64,000 nucleotides of DNA from Candidatus Tiamatella incendiivivens (GCA_015522635.1 WALW01000027.1:1-64000), one strand, 5' to 3'. Shown: positions 36,357-45,064, counted from the first letter of the stretch. Translations and numbers: made by a program. The notes: a model not told the origin generated them from the sequence alone.

Positions 36357-37055
36357 ATGCCTGGAAAATACGGGTTCATAGTCCTAGAAGGGAGCCTAGA
36401 ACTTATTCCAGAAGTACTCTATGATCATCCCTCTGTAATTTCTACATCGAACAGAAGGAGAAAAGATCCGAGTAGTATTATACTTGATAAAAGCCTACAT
36501 TATAAAGCAATGAAAAAAGCTAATCTACCTCAAATCGAAAAGCGGGGGAGGCCTGATATCGTACACTATCTGTTACTTAGCATACTCGAGTCCCCCCTGA
36601 ACAAACTTGGTTACATTTCTTCTCTATATCTTCATACAATAAATGGAGAGATCCTAAGAATTGAACCTACAACACGGTTACCGAAAAACTATAACAGGTT
36701 CATAGGATTAATGGAACAAGTGTTAGAAAACGGTAAAGTCCCTCCCAACTCATCCCAACCTCTCATAATGAAAATCGGAGGATCCTTAGAAGATATTGTA
36801 GGAAAATACCATCGTTTTCTAGTTTTTGAATACGGATGCAATAGGATCGATGAAAAATGCGGAAGAGAGCTTTCGAAAAATGGCATACTATTAGGCATAG
36901 GGGGTTTCCCTCACGGTAGAATTAGTAATGATATATTGAAACTCGCTAATAATTGTTACTCGCTTTTGAATATATCTGTCGACGCAGTAAGCGCTCTTCA
37001 TATGATCCTATGTTTAGCTGAGAACAAGACAATCGGTCTATACTGTTTGCAATAA
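36357..37055 (+). CDS. nep1: 16S rRNA pseudouridine N1-methyltransferase Nep1
   Basis: SPOUT-class enzyme that methylates a pseudouridine in helix 35 of 16S rRNA; also needed for small-subunit assembly. Motifs: KRGRPDIVHYLLLSILESPLNK (about 61-82), IEPTTRLPKNYNRFIGLMEQV, and the cofactor loop LLGIGGFPHGRIS (about 179-191). 232 aa is normal. ATG start with GGTGA six bases upstream. It lies downstream of the Trm10-like gene and converges with L2. Confidence 0.9.
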   Translation: MPGKYGFIVLEGSLELIPEVLYDHPSVISTSNRRRKDPSSIILDKSLHYKAMKKANLPQIEKRGRPDIVHYLLLSILESPLNKLGYISSLYLHTINGEILRIEPTTRLPKNYNRFIGLMEQVLENGKVPPNSSQPLIMKIGGSLEDIVGKYHRFLVFEYGCNRIDEKCGRELSKNGILLGIGGFPHGRISNDILKLANNCYSLLNISVDAVSALHMILCLAENKTIGLYCLQ

Positions 37056-37089
37056 AATATGCATATAAGAATAGGGGTGAAAGGAAAAG

Positions 37090-37806
37090 TTATCTTTTCC
37101 TTCTTCCCGTACGCCTTGCAGCTATATGACCAACCTTTCTTCCAGGAGGAGTATTCCGGGCAACAGTAGTCGGATGTCCTTCACTCTGATGAGAGCCGCC
37201 TCCATGCGGGTGGGTTGCTGCATACATTGCAACTCCCCTCACTTTAGGCCATTTCTTTGCTTTTCTCTTCCATTTATGATACGCGTTGCCGGCCTTCAAT
37301 ACGGGCTTCTCTATTCTTCCCCCACCAGCAGGTATCCCTATTGTGGCTCTCGCCGTACTAAGTACGGATTTCTGCCTACCACTAGGCAGCTTCACTATAG
37401 TTTCCTTACCTGTTCTCCCTACAACTAAGGCATAAGAGCCTGACTGCCTAGCTAGTCTGCCACCGTCTCCGGGCCTTAGTTCTACGTTGAATACCTGAGT
37501 CCCCTCAGGGATCTTACCTAGAGGAAGTATGTTTCCGTTAGAAGCCTCTGCATCAGGACCAATTTTTATGACTTGACCTACATAAGTTCCTTCGGCTGCT
37601 GGCGTCAAGAACTTTGCACCGTTCTCTAATACAATCTTAGCTAGAGGTACGTATCTTCCGGGATCGTGAATTAATTCAATAACTCTACCCTTTAACGTGG
37701 ACTCAGATATGGAAGGATATCTTCCTGGACCTGGATGTATATGCTTACGGCTTCTAAACGTTGATGTGCCCCTGCCAGCCCTCTGTTGTATTAATCGCTT
37801 ACCCAC
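37090..37806 (-). CDS. rpl2: Large-subunit ribosomal protein uL2
   Basis: A core protein of the peptidyl-transferase centre. Signature stretches: YVPLAKIVLENGAKFLTPAAEG, RPGDGGRLARQSGSYALVV, and the PHGGGSHQSEGHPTTV motif near residues 200-215. 238 aa is the archaeal length. GTG start sits behind a GATGGGGG stretch. In most archaea L2 is inside the S10 operon between L23 and S19; here it stands alone, with a 148-base spacer upstream and Nep1 converging downstream. Confidence 0.95.
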   Translation of the reverse strand: MGKRLIQQRAGRGTSTFRSRKHIHPGPGRYPSISESTLKGRVIELIHDPGRYVPLAKIVLENGAKFLTPAAEGTYVGQVIKIGPDAEASNGNILPLGKIPEGTQVFNVELRPGDGGRLARQSGSYALVVGRTGKETIVKLPSGRQKSVLSTARATIGIPAGGGRIEKPVLKAGNAYHKWKRKAKKWPKVRGVAMYAATHPHGGGSHQSEGHPTTVARNTPPGRKVGHIAARRTGRRKR

Positions 37807-37954
37807 TTTATATCCCCCATCAACACGTCAGATATACCAACAGGATAAGAGGTGGGTTATAAGGCTTGCTTCTCTTTTGACATCAGAGTCTCCCACTTCT
37901 TCATTCGCTACGAGAGCGTCAGACCTGCTAAACTTCGTCATCCATTAATTTAGT

Positions 37955-38689
37955 TTAGAGCTCTACGTACCATCCTCCTTCTACGGAATCATAGTACGTG
38001 TGACCAGAATCGACTAACAACCTAAATAATCTTGCTTCTTGAGGACGTAAGAGCCTTTCTACAGCTTCAGCTTCAGGAATGTTGATTTCTTTTAACTTAG
38101 CCTTTAATTCCTCAAAGAATTGAGGGTCAATTGCAACTCTCTCCTCCCCTGATTCAATTACTATAGCTCCCTCTCTCTCAAGCTTAGAGAAGAACAAGTC
38201 TGGTCGTTTAAGCCATCCAAGATCACTTTCGAAAACAGCACCTTCTTCCTTTAATCTCTCGATAGCGCTCTTCCTTTGCACAGGAGGGGGTTCTCTTCTA
38301 TAAGAAACTAGTGGTTTCCTCTGTTCGGTTTCGACTTTATACTCTCTTGACTGCGCTTGCGATACCTCAGCTTGAGTTTGTAATCGAGCTTGCTCGATTT
38401 CCTCCTTAAGTTCGTTGAGTAGAACAATCATTCTATCTATCTTTCCAGTATAGGGGTTAAGTAAGTCTGCCACCAGTCTTTCAATTCTCGAAATTTTCTT
38501 ATCCAAAATAACATCGATTTCTTTTGCCAGACCAGGTAAGCCAACAGTATTCTCAGATTCTCCAAGGTCGGAATCTATTAGGTTTCTTAAATAATCTGAG
38601 ATCAGCCTATATCCTTTCAATTCAGCCCTCTTTTTGAGAAGCTTATATGTTTCTTCATCCACGGCTGTTGAAATTATTTTTCTTTTCAA
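37955..38689 (-). CDS. Ribbon-helix-helix/coiled-coil protein with C-terminal module shared with 56736-57302
   Basis: A 244-aa protein. Residues 1-43 look like a ribbon-helix-helix (CopG-type) unit: KRKIISTAVDEETYKLLKKRAELKGYRLISDYLRNLID. A long helical/coiled-coil part follows (about 55-115), then a Pro/Arg linker (about 125-140). The last 100 residues form a module (AIERLKEEGA..., LEREGAIVIESGEERV, ...LFRLLVDSGHTYYD...GWYV) also seen at the end of the protein at 56736-57302. I infer a chromatin- or DNA-associated role. The TATA-like stretch at 38741-38750 lies between this and the divergent small gene. Confidence 0.6.
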   Translation of the reverse strand: MKRKIISTAVDEETYKLLKKRAELKGYRLISDYLRNLIDSDLGESENTVGLPGLAKEIDVILDKKISRIERLVADLLNPYTGKIDRMIVLLNELKEEIEQARLQTQAEVSQAQSREYKVETEQRKPLVSYRREPPPVQRKSAIERLKEEGAVFESDLGWLKRPDLFFSKLEREGAIVIESGEERVAIDPQFFEELKAKLKEINIPEAEAVERLLRPQEARLFRLLVDSGHTYYDSVEGGWYVEL

Positions 38690-38740
38690 AAAGCATCATC
38701 CCTCTAAGATTATCCTTTCTTTGAGTATTCCCAAATATAG

Positions 38741-38750
38741 TTTATATATG
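38741..38750 (+). promoter_or_regulatory. TATA-like element between divergent genes
   Basis: TTTATATATG lies 35 bases before the ATG at 38785 on the plus strand and about 50 before the divergent start at 38689. Either gene could use it. Confidence 0.35.
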
Positions 38751-38784
38751 ATAGTAATCGTATAGTATATTAGGTGACTTCTCA

Positions 38785-38991
38785 ATGATTTCTTTTCAAT
38801 CTAATGAAGAGATAATTATTGATAGGTATATAGTGAGGCCCATCGTTGTTGGAGGAGAAGTCTCAGGCTTACTTATATCTGGACCTAGGATTAAGACCAT
38901 CTATGTGCCGTTGAAGGGGAGTGTCAAGATAGAGAAACTTCCAAAGAAGGTTAAGAAGTATGTAATGAAAACATATGGAATTGAAATCTAA
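38785..38991 (+). CDS. Small conserved-looking basic protein, 68 aa
   Basis: I do not recognise it. It has beta-type alternation in its first half (IIIDRYIVRPIVVGGEVSG) and a Lys-rich C-terminus. The ATG is behind TTAGGTGA, and a TATA-like stretch lies upstream. Its stop is seven bases before the end of the convergent GTP cyclohydrolase gene. Confidence 0.55.
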   Translation: MISFQSNEEIIIDRYIVRPIVVGGEVSGLLISGPRIKTIYVPLKGSVKIEKLPKKVKKYVMKTYGIEI

Positions 38992-38998
38992 ACAGAAC

Positions 38999-39706
38999 TC
39001 ATTCTTCAAGTAAATTTATTCCTGATGTAACACCTTGTCTGATTTCATCTAGAGCCCTCGTAGCTAGCTCCATACTTTTTCTTGCAAATCTAGCTCTGCC
39101 ACCACCAACTTTGACCCATTCGAAAATCAGCTTCTTAGATGCTTCTCTCCAAGAATCAGGTGGGAAAACGATTATTATATTGTCCCCACCTAGATACTGG
39201 GTTATTCCCCCGTATAGACTGCTTAGTTTAACCAAATCATATAAAATCTCCATGGTTTTCTCATATGCATCTAAAACGCCGTGATCGAGAGTATATTTGG
39301 TAACAGAGTTTATGTCGACATGAGATACTGCCGTATACTCGTCTGATGAGAGTTCATCCACATGATAGGTGTTATCGCTAATTTCTAATATCTTCCTAAA
39401 TGCCTTGTTTAATGCATTTCTAGGCGTGCGATCTATTACACTTGCCATCCTTACAGAAACAGGGCTCTCTTCTACTATTGTTTTAAAGAGCTGTACATGC
39501 TCGGAACTTTCGAGGGATGACGTCAATGCTACAATGAAGTCATATCTAAGCGGAAGAATATAGCCTCCCACTTTCGATGCTGTATTTTGTAGTTTATAAT
39601 ATATTTTGGATTGAGTTACTTGTATTTTCCATTCTCTATCGTAACCTAGGCTTTCCGTCCATTCCCTGTACCCATGTAATTCTATTAAAGTAATTCTAGT
39701 CTTCAA
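38999..39706 (-). CDS. arfA: GTP cyclohydrolase III (archaeal, IIa type)
   Basis: First step of archaeal riboflavin and F420 synthesis: GTP to the 2-amino-5-formylamino-pyrimidinone ribotide. The N-terminus (MKTRITLIELHGYREWTESLG) and the two-fold GGD-like fold (LQNTASKVGGYILPLRYDFIVALT and LSSLYGGITQYLGGDNIIIVFP, about 185-205) match the family. 235 aa is normal. It is the last gene of the riboflavin set, 30 bases after ribH. Metal ligands are the Asp residues in RYDF and GGDN. Confidence 0.85.
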   Translation of the reverse strand: MKTRITLIELHGYREWTESLGYDREWKIQVTQSKIYYKLQNTASKVGGYILPLRYDFIVALTSSLESSEHVQLFKTIVEESPVSVRMASVIDRTPRNALNKAFRKILEISDNTYHVDELSSDEYTAVSHVDINSVTKYTLDHGVLDAYEKTMEILYDLVKLSSLYGGITQYLGGDNIIIVFPPDSWREASKKLIFEWVKVGGGRARFARKSMELATRALDEIRQGVTSGINLLEE

Positions 39707-39736
39707 ACTTTATCACTTGGAAATACGCTGGAAGAG

Positions 39737-40195
39737 TTATTCTATAACATTCCTTTCTTCCTGTGTATATGCTACTTCGAATTTCTTCTTTCTTTTGACC
39801 ATCTTAACCAAGGATTCAACTGCTCTGGCACTATATTCCTCTGCCCTCTCTACTGCTTGCATTCTTGATGCTCCCGGCCCTATGATTCCGAGTGTAACAG
39901 GTTTGTTATAATCCAACCCTAGGTCCAGCAGTTTACGTGCTGCTTGGTGAGCAACCACTTCATCATGCTCTGTTTCTCCTTCAATAACTGCTCCAATAAC
40001 AGCAACTCCATCAATGTTTTCTTTTTCAAGAACTTGCTTAACCGCAAAAGGAGTGTCATAGGCTCCAGGAACTTTATAGACTACTTCAACTACAGCTCCG
40101 AGAAAACTGGCGTGACTTAATGCTTTTTCAAGCATTATCCTAGTTATATCGTAGTTAAACTCGGAGACCACTATCCCTATATGAGGCTGATCCAC
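39737..40195 (-). CDS. ribH: 6,7-dimethyl-8-ribityllumazine synthase
   Basis: Joins the pyrimidine and dihydroxybutanone phosphate to lumazine. The N-terminus [17 protein letters not shown] (about 6-22) holds the aromatic stack; [11 protein letters not shown] (about 44-54) and [22 protein letters not shown] (about 72-93, with the catalytic His) are both present. 152 aa is normal. 52 bases separate it from the riboflavin synthase gene upstream. Confidence 0.9.
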   Translation of the reverse strand: MDQPHIGIVVSEFNYDITRIMLEKALSHASFLGAVVEVVYKVPGAYDTPFAVKQVLEKENIDGVAVIGAVIEGETEHDEVVAHQAARKLLDLGLDYNKPVTLGIIGPGASRMQAVERAEEYSARAVESLVKMVKRKKKFEVAYTQEERNVIE

Positions 40196-40247
40196 CTAAA
40201 CCACCCTGCATCTAATCGATGGTGGAATTATCGGTAATAAAATATCT

Positions 40248-40712
40248 TCACGTAATAGGGCCCGCATTTGGATATCCCTGTCTAATACCTTTTCCAGCTT
40301 TCTTGGTGAGAACTTCAGGCTTCTTCAGCATGTATGATAGGTTCAATGCATGGTCTTTGGCTCTATCTAGAGCTATCTTCTTTAGATCTTCAAGGTTTTC
40401 AGCTTCATCTTCATGAACTGTAACGTCGATAATTATTTTTCCCGTTAGCACACTTAGCATCACTAAACCCATACTTGAAACGAGGTATGTAATTCTATCG
40501 GCTTCCCTCTTACCTATCCACCCTAGGGTGATCACGCCTTCACATCCTTTGTCTATTGCTCTTCTAGCTGCTCCAGGCAGATCCTTTGCTCCTGGTACAG
40601 TAAATCTCTCAATTTTATATGAGGGAAGCTCTTCTCTTAACGTTTCATAAGCAACAGATCCCATATCAACCCTTGAGAACATCGTATCTATAACCGCTAT
40701 GCATTTACCCAT
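40248..40712 (-). CDS. ribC: Riboflavin synthase, archaeal type
   Basis: Dismutates two lumazine molecules to riboflavin. Archaeal enzymes are unrelated to bacterial RibE but are similar to lumazine synthase. Here IAVIDTMFSRVDMG (about 5-18), FTVPGAKDLPGAARRAI and the VHEDEAENLEDL turn (about 98-109) fit. 154 aa. The ATG overlaps ribB by 16 bases, so translation is coupled. Confidence 0.85.
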   Translation of the reverse strand: MGKCIAVIDTMFSRVDMGSVAYETLREELPSYKIERFTVPGAKDLPGAARRAIDKGCEGVITLGWIGKREADRITYLVSSMGLVMLSVLTGKIIIDVTVHEDEAENLEDLKKIALDRAKDHALNLSYMLKKPEVLTKKAGKGIRQGYPNAGPIT

Positions 40713-41380
40713 TTTCTATACGCCTCTATAATATCAGTTCCTTCAATGAATAAGAATCCATTCTTTTCCGCGACATTCCTAGCCTTTTCTACAGGTAACC
40801 TATCACCGTAATCAAGCATTTCGATGAATGCCACACTAGGGACAACTTCACCCATAATCGCTAAGGCCAAGCTTAGCTCTGTGTGACCTCTCCTTTTTTC
40901 TAATCCTCTCCCTGCTAGGAGTGGAACATGGCCCGGGGCCTGGAATTCGCTTCTAAACATCTTTTTTGCACTTTCAATATTCCCTTCAAGAATTTTTGTT
41001 GATACCTCATGCAACTTAGAGATTGTTAGTGCTCTATCCTTGTCCCGTATTCCAGTTATGGCATCTTTGTGATTTACCCAAACGGTAAATGCTGGTCTAT
41101 CACCATAAGAAAGCCTCTTTTCTGTCAAAGGCTTAAGAGTCTCTATTAGTGCATAGATTTCGTCTGCAAATGGTATACCCATACTTCTTGTTACTTCCTC
41201 AGTAGTAGCATAACAGAGAAGACCCCCGCCGAGAGTTCTCATGATGTATATTTTCTCTGCATCTATCTTCCCAGCATATATAACAATATCTGTTTCATCT
41301 TCCCTGCTGGAACTATCATGTATTAATACCGGGATTCCTTCAATAAACCTCTCAATAATCATGCCCATATTTCTAGCCAA
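40697..41380 (-). CDS. ribB: 3,4-dihydroxy-2-butanone 4-phosphate synthase
   Basis: Makes the four-carbon unit of riboflavin from ribulose 5-phosphate. The active-site stretch HDSSSREDETDIV (about 17-29) has the acidic metal ligands, and the C-terminal part includes GHVPLLAGRGLEKRRGHTELSLAL (about 150-175, with the catalytic His). 227 aa is normal. Overlaps the upstream membrane-protein gene by eight bases and the next gene by 16. Confidence 0.9.
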   Translation of the reverse strand: MARNMGMIIERFIEGIPVLIHDSSSREDETDIVIYAGKIDAEKIYIMRTLGGGLLCYATTEEVTRSMGIPFADEIYALIETLKPLTEKRLSYGDRPAFTVWVNHKDAITGIRDKDRALTISKLHEVSTKILEGNIESAKKMFRSEFQAPGHVPLLAGRGLEKRRGHTELSLALAIMGEVVPSVAFIEMLDYGDRLPVEKARNVAEKNGFLFIEGTDIIEAYRKWVNA

Positions 41381-42146
41381 GTTTTCTCACCGTCACCAGG
41401 TAGTATAGAAGTATAATAAGGGATACAATTAATGTTATAGCATATAACAATGACCTATTCAAGCTGCTTAGATTAACAGGGTACATAGAATTATTTTTAG
41501 ATGTTAGATTCCATTGGCTTAACGATTCATTTATTAGAGTTTTTGAGGTTTCATTGGTTCCATAGGCAGTTGATATAGTGTTTTCACGGTTCTTTTCGAG
41601 TGGATATATAACCAGGTCAACAACACTTTTTTCCACTTCTATTCTCATATACATCCCGTTCTTGACGAGGCTTTTAGCTATGGTGATATTGTTTAATGGA
41701 ACTGTAACTAGGTTCCGCCTTACTAGAATTAGTGTATTATTCAAATAATCAACATCTCTCTTGTGAAAGGATAAACCATCAATACTTATCTCCTCTAATG
41801 TATAATTTTTCATCAAGACGACCTCTAATTCACCGTTCTGAAATCTTCTTAGCTCAATGCTATTCAAATTCGAGGCGTTGGCTGAAGCTATTAAATACTC
41901 GTGAGGATAGCACTTAAAGAAATAAGGTGACGTTATATTAAGTTGATATATTGTCCCTTTTACAGAATATGCCCCTTTAGATATATTATCAAGCTCAAAA
42001 ATACTATTTGAAATGATTACATAATCAATATGATATACTTTTGACTCAATTATGCAGCTGTCATTCAAATAACTCGTCTGAGCCCCATAAATCTGAGTCA
42101 GTAAACCTGGAGAGTAGCTGAAAAGAATTATCACTATTACCGTCAT
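41373..42146 (-). CDS. Type I membrane protein leading into the riboflavin genes
   Basis: A 257-aa protein with a hydrophobic N-terminal signal (about 1-22), an exported middle with at least ten N-X-S/T sequons, and a C-terminal hydrophobic anchor (about 231-252) with a short basic tail (TVRKLG). No family is recognised. It sits 13 bases after the SpoIIM-like gene, and its stop overlaps the ribB start by eight bases, so it should be made with the riboflavin enzymes. A role in flavin export or in anchoring the upstream membrane protein is only a guess. Confidence 0.65.
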   Translation of the reverse strand: MTVIVIILFSYSPGLLTQIYGAQTSYLNDSCIIESKVYHIDYVIISNSIFELDNISKGAYSVKGTIYQLNITSPYFFKCYPHEYLIASANASNLNSIELRRFQNGELEVVLMKNYTLEEISIDGLSFHKRDVDYLNNTLILVRRNLVTVPLNNITIAKSLVKNGMYMRIEVEKSVVDLVIYPLEKNRENTISTAYGTNETSKTLINESLSQWNLTSKNNSMYPVNLSSLNRSLLYAITLIVSLIILLYYLVTVRKLG

Positions 42147-42159
42147 TAAAAGTATAGAC

Positions 42160-42792
42160 CTAATATAGCATTGAAACTGCAGCTTCGATCACCTTGGAAA
42201 ACAATGCATCAACTATAGCTATTCCCGGAGTTATGAATGTTTCGACTATAGCTAATGTAAGAAGAGTATAGAGAACTACTTTGAGGGCTCCAAAAAGGGT
42301 ATTTCTGTCCAGTTTACCCCTAGTCAACATGTAATATGCTGGGATTGCTCCTGAGAACGATATAGTTGGAATTTCTAGACAACCATGAGGTATCAATAGA
42401 GCTACTACAGACTGGCCGAAGAATTCAGACGCATTTAATCCTATAGATACTACCAAACCTGTAATTAATCCGTTGTACAAAAGAATAAGTATAGGGCCTA
42501 GGATAGTGAATCCTAGAAGAAAAGTTATAACTGAAGCTACTAGATTATTTACAAAGATTATTATTGGTATGAACAGTAGAGTCTCCTTAGAAAACGAGAA
42601 CTTCTCTCTTATACTATTTTCAAGCTCTTTTTTAGATAATCCCGCCCAGCTTAAAGAGTTAAGGATATCACTATAAAATACTAGCCCTACAGTGAAAAAC
42701 AGCAAGAATAATAGAATTAAAGCATAAACCTTCCTGTTAGAAATTAGCATAAAAGCCTCATGTAACACTTTCATCTCACCTAAAACAGTCAT
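42160..42792 (-). CDS. SpoIIM/DUF95-type multi-pass membrane protein
   Basis: A 210-aa protein with about five membrane segments. The pattern FSKETLLFIPIIIFVNNLVAS, GPILILLYNGLITGLVVS and the PHGCLEIPTISFSGAIPAYYML stretch (about 135-155) match the DUF95 family of archaea, related to stage II sporulation protein M. Its function in archaea is unknown. It is the first gene of the riboflavin transcript, 13 bases from the type I membrane protein. Start ATG at 42792; another at about 42774 follows AGGTGAG immediately. Confidence 0.7.
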   Translation of the reverse strand: MTVLGEMKVLHEAFMLISNRKVYALILLFLLFFTVGLVFYSDILNSLSWAGLSKKELENSIREKFSFSKETLLFIPIIIFVNNLVASVITFLLGFTILGPILILLYNGLITGLVVSIGLNASEFFGQSVVALLIPHGCLEIPTISFSGAIPAYYMLTRGKLDRNTLFGALKVVLYTLLTLAIVETFITPGIAIVDALFSKVIEAAVSMLY

Positions 42793-42901
42793 ACCTGCAC
42801 TGTTTAACTGTACTCTATCACACGTACTAAGTCTCTATCAACGTTTTATGATTGTGTTTTATATTCCATAATAAAGTGGTTACATTCAAAGGGGATTAAA
42901 G

Positions 42902-43630
42902 GTGGAGAATAATAGGAAGCAAGGAAACAACACTAGAAGAAGGATATCGATATTAACAGATCTTTGGGGCCTCATTCTCGATGAATACAAGGAGAGCATC
43001 AATTCTAGGGAAGATGTTATCTCTGTTTTAGAAAAGAGATATCGTATGGAAGGCCTCTCACCTATAAAAGGAAAGGCAACACCTCCAGATATCTATGAAA
43101 AAGAGCTCGTAGCCTTATACGTTGTAGGGAAATACGGTATGCACCTTGATGAGGAGTTTCCAGAGATTTTTGAGGATTTATTTGAATTTGAGTTAAAACT
43201 GGATAGAACCCTAGAATATCTCCTCACCAAAAGTTCAAATGAGGCTAGAGAATTCATTGAGAAAACTTTCGATGAGGTATCAATGAACCTATTATCCAAG
43301 ATCTTCAGAGTTGCAGTTGTAAAGGAACTATTTGGTATGGCGGCAGAGGAAGAAGTTGCTAAGGCTTTTAAGAATGCTGTTACGGCATTTCCTGAACTCG
43401 AACCTTCTATTAGGAAGTACCTTAGATTTTACATTGCAATAAGAGTTGCCGACGCGATATCTGAAGGAGAGATAAGAGATAGATTAACTAAAGAGGCGTA
43501 TAAGCAGGCTCTCGCTGTTAGATTAGGCTGGGATAAAACTGTTATACCTGATGATGCTTATGTCGGCCACATCGCACTTGAAGTTTTTAATGTTCCCAAG
43601 AAGATAGTTTCCTATTTTTTGAGAGCCTAG
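42902..43630 (+). CDS. DUF2192-type helical protein
   Basis: A 242-aa soluble helical protein of a crenarchaeal family of unknown function. It starts with RRRISILTDLWGLILDEYKE (about 12-31) and has KGKATPPDIYEKELVALYVVGKYGM (about 56-80) and the C-terminal LRFYIAIRVADAISEGEIRDRLTKEA segment. GTG start. It is separated from the CBS regulator by 80 bases, which include a small palindrome. Confidence 0.6.
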   Translation: MENNRKQGNNTRRRISILTDLWGLILDEYKESINSREDVISVLEKRYRMEGLSPIKGKATPPDIYEKELVALYVVGKYGMHLDEEFPEIFEDLFEFELKLDRTLEYLLTKSSNEAREFIEKTFDEVSMNLLSKIFRVAVVKELFGMAAEEEVAKAFKNAVTAFPELEPSIRKYLRFYIAIRVADAISEGEIRDRLTKEAYKQALAVRLGWDKTVIPDDAYVGHIALEVFNVPKKIVSYFLRA

Positions 43631-43643
43631 AGATCCCCTATAT

Positions 43644-43660
43644 TTCTAAATTATTTAGAA
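43644..43660. promoter_or_regulatory. Palindrome upstream of the CBS-HTH regulator
   Basis: TTCTAAA-tta-TTTAGAA, a perfect seven-base inverted repeat with a three-base spacer. It sits about 20 bases before the TATA-like CATATATAAT (43677-43687) of the regulator gene, in the right place for a regulator site. Confidence 0.4.
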
Positions 43661-43676
43661 TATTCTTATTAATCTG

Positions 43677-43687
43677 CATATATAATT
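43677..43687 (+). promoter_or_regulatory. TATA box of the CBS-HTH regulator
   Basis: A TATATAAT-type element about 27 bases before the TTG start at 43711, which is also preceded by GGTGG at 43700-43704. Confidence 0.45.
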
Positions 43688-43710
43688 AGTGGATCAGCCG
43701 GTGGAATTTA

Positions 43711-44607
43711 TTGGTAGAACTCACTATGACACAGCGACAAGTACTTGAAACACTTGTGAACTTGTATGAAGAGAAAAAGGGGATGATAAAGAGTAAGGAA
43801 GTGGCAAGCATATTGGGTAAAGACGAAGGAACTGTTAGAAATATTATTGTATGGTTGAAAAATGTTGGATTAGTTGAATCAAGAACTGGACCGCTTGGAG
43901 GATACATACCAACACTAAAAGCAAAAGAGCTCTTAAAAAGATCTTATGGCCATCCCATAGCATACGGAGTTGTAAAGCTAGGTGAGAGACGCGAGCACTT
44001 GCTTAATATAATCTCGATGGAGATTCTTAACCTATTTTCACAGGAGCCGGGTAAAGCATTCATAAAGGTTTTGGGAGATACTTCTTTCATCGATAGGGGA
44101 ATGAAAGCTAGGATTGAGAGCATACCCAAACCTAGATTCATTGCAGAAGGATACGTGGAAAAAATAGATAACGCTGTCCGGCAAATTCTAGTCAGGTTAA
44201 TAAACATCATTAGCATCCCAGAGATAAAAGTAGGGGAAATAGCTAAAAGAAACGTAATATACCTAGATGCAAATCAGACATTATTGGAAGCAGCAACAAT
44301 AATATCTAGACACGGTATAAGAGGAGCACCAGTTAGAGATGAAGACTATAGGCTTGTCGGGTTCTTTACAGCTTCCGACCTTGCTAGAGCAATAGCCCGA
44401 GGATTTAAACCTTCCGATAAAGTACATGAGGCTCTGACTAGGAGAGATGTTATAACCATAAGTGAACATGCAGACATATTCGATGCCATAAGTCTAATGG
44501 AATCCCATGGAATAGGTAGGCTTATTCTCGTAGATTCTAACAATAATCCTAACGGTATAATAACAAGGACAGATATACTCAAATTAATGGCAGGTTTAAG
44601 GAGGTGA
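43711..44607 (+). CDS. Winged-helix regulator with a CBS pair
   Basis: A 298-aa regulator. The N-terminal winged helix includes TQRQVLETLVNLYEEKKGMIKSKEVASILG and EGTVRNIIVWLKNVGLVESR (about 6-60), followed by a wing (GPLGGYIPTLKAKELL). The middle is a helical linker. CBS repeats are VGEIAKRNVIYLDANQTLLEAATII (about 172-196) and VHEALTRRDVITISEHADIFDAIS (about 232-255), ending GIITRTDILKLM. Ligand is likely an adenine nucleotide. TTG start. The PPC-domain gene follows after three bases. Confidence 0.8.
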   Translation: MVELTMTQRQVLETLVNLYEEKKGMIKSKEVASILGKDEGTVRNIIVWLKNVGLVESRTGPLGGYIPTLKAKELLKRSYGHPIAYGVVKLGERREHLLNIISMEILNLFSQEPGKAFIKVLGDTSFIDRGMKARIESIPKPRFIAEGYVEKIDNAVRQILVRLINIISIPEIKVGEIAKRNVIYLDANQTLLEAATIISRHGIRGAPVRDEDYRLVGFFTASDLARAIARGFKPSDKVHEALTRRDVITISEHADIFDAISLMESHGIGRLILVDSNNNPNGIITRTDILKLMAGLRR

Positions 44608-44610
44608 TTT

Positions 44611-45048
44611 ATGATGGAGAAATCTTTTACCAGAATTGGGAGAGTATTCTTCTTAAAACTAAATGAAGGGGACCACCCTCACCGCGGAATAGAAGAACTC
44701 CTAGAATCCCAAGGAATAGAATCTGCCTGGATTAACGGTATAGGCGGGTTTTCCTGGGCTCGTATAGGAGTGTTCGATCCTGATAGAAAAACCTATGATA
44801 CTGTTAATGTTGAACCCGAACCCGGACATGTTCTAGAAGTAGTATCTCTACTAGGTAACAGTGTACTAGGTGATGATGGTAAGTATTATACGCATTTACA
44901 TGTCAACGTAGCAAGAAACCCTACCACTCCATTTACTGGTCACCTGGTCGACGCTATCGTAACACCGTTTCTCGAAGTAATGGTAGCCGAGCTAGTTGGA
45001 GATATGAAAAGTATAAGAGATATATTTAAACATAGATGGGCATTGTAA
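44611..45048 (+). CDS. PPC/DUF296-domain protein
   Basis: A 145-aa protein of the PCC/DUF296 family, which in plants occurs with AT-hook DNA-binding motifs and in archaea is often a stand-alone trimer. It has the GDHPHRGIEELLESQGI and GIGGFSWARIGVFDPDRKTY segments, and the YYTHLHVNVARNP stretch (about 90-102) with conserved His residues that can bind metal. It directly follows the CBS regulator gene. Confidence 0.75.
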   Translation: MMEKSFTRIGRVFFLKLNEGDHPHRGIEELLESQGIESAWINGIGGFSWARIGVFDPDRKTYDTVNVEPEPGHVLEVVSLLGNSVLGDDGKYYTHLHVNVARNPTTPFTGHLVDAIVTPFLEVMVAELVGDMKSIRDIFKHRWAL

Positions 45049-45064
45049 AAGAGGAGGCCCTTCG

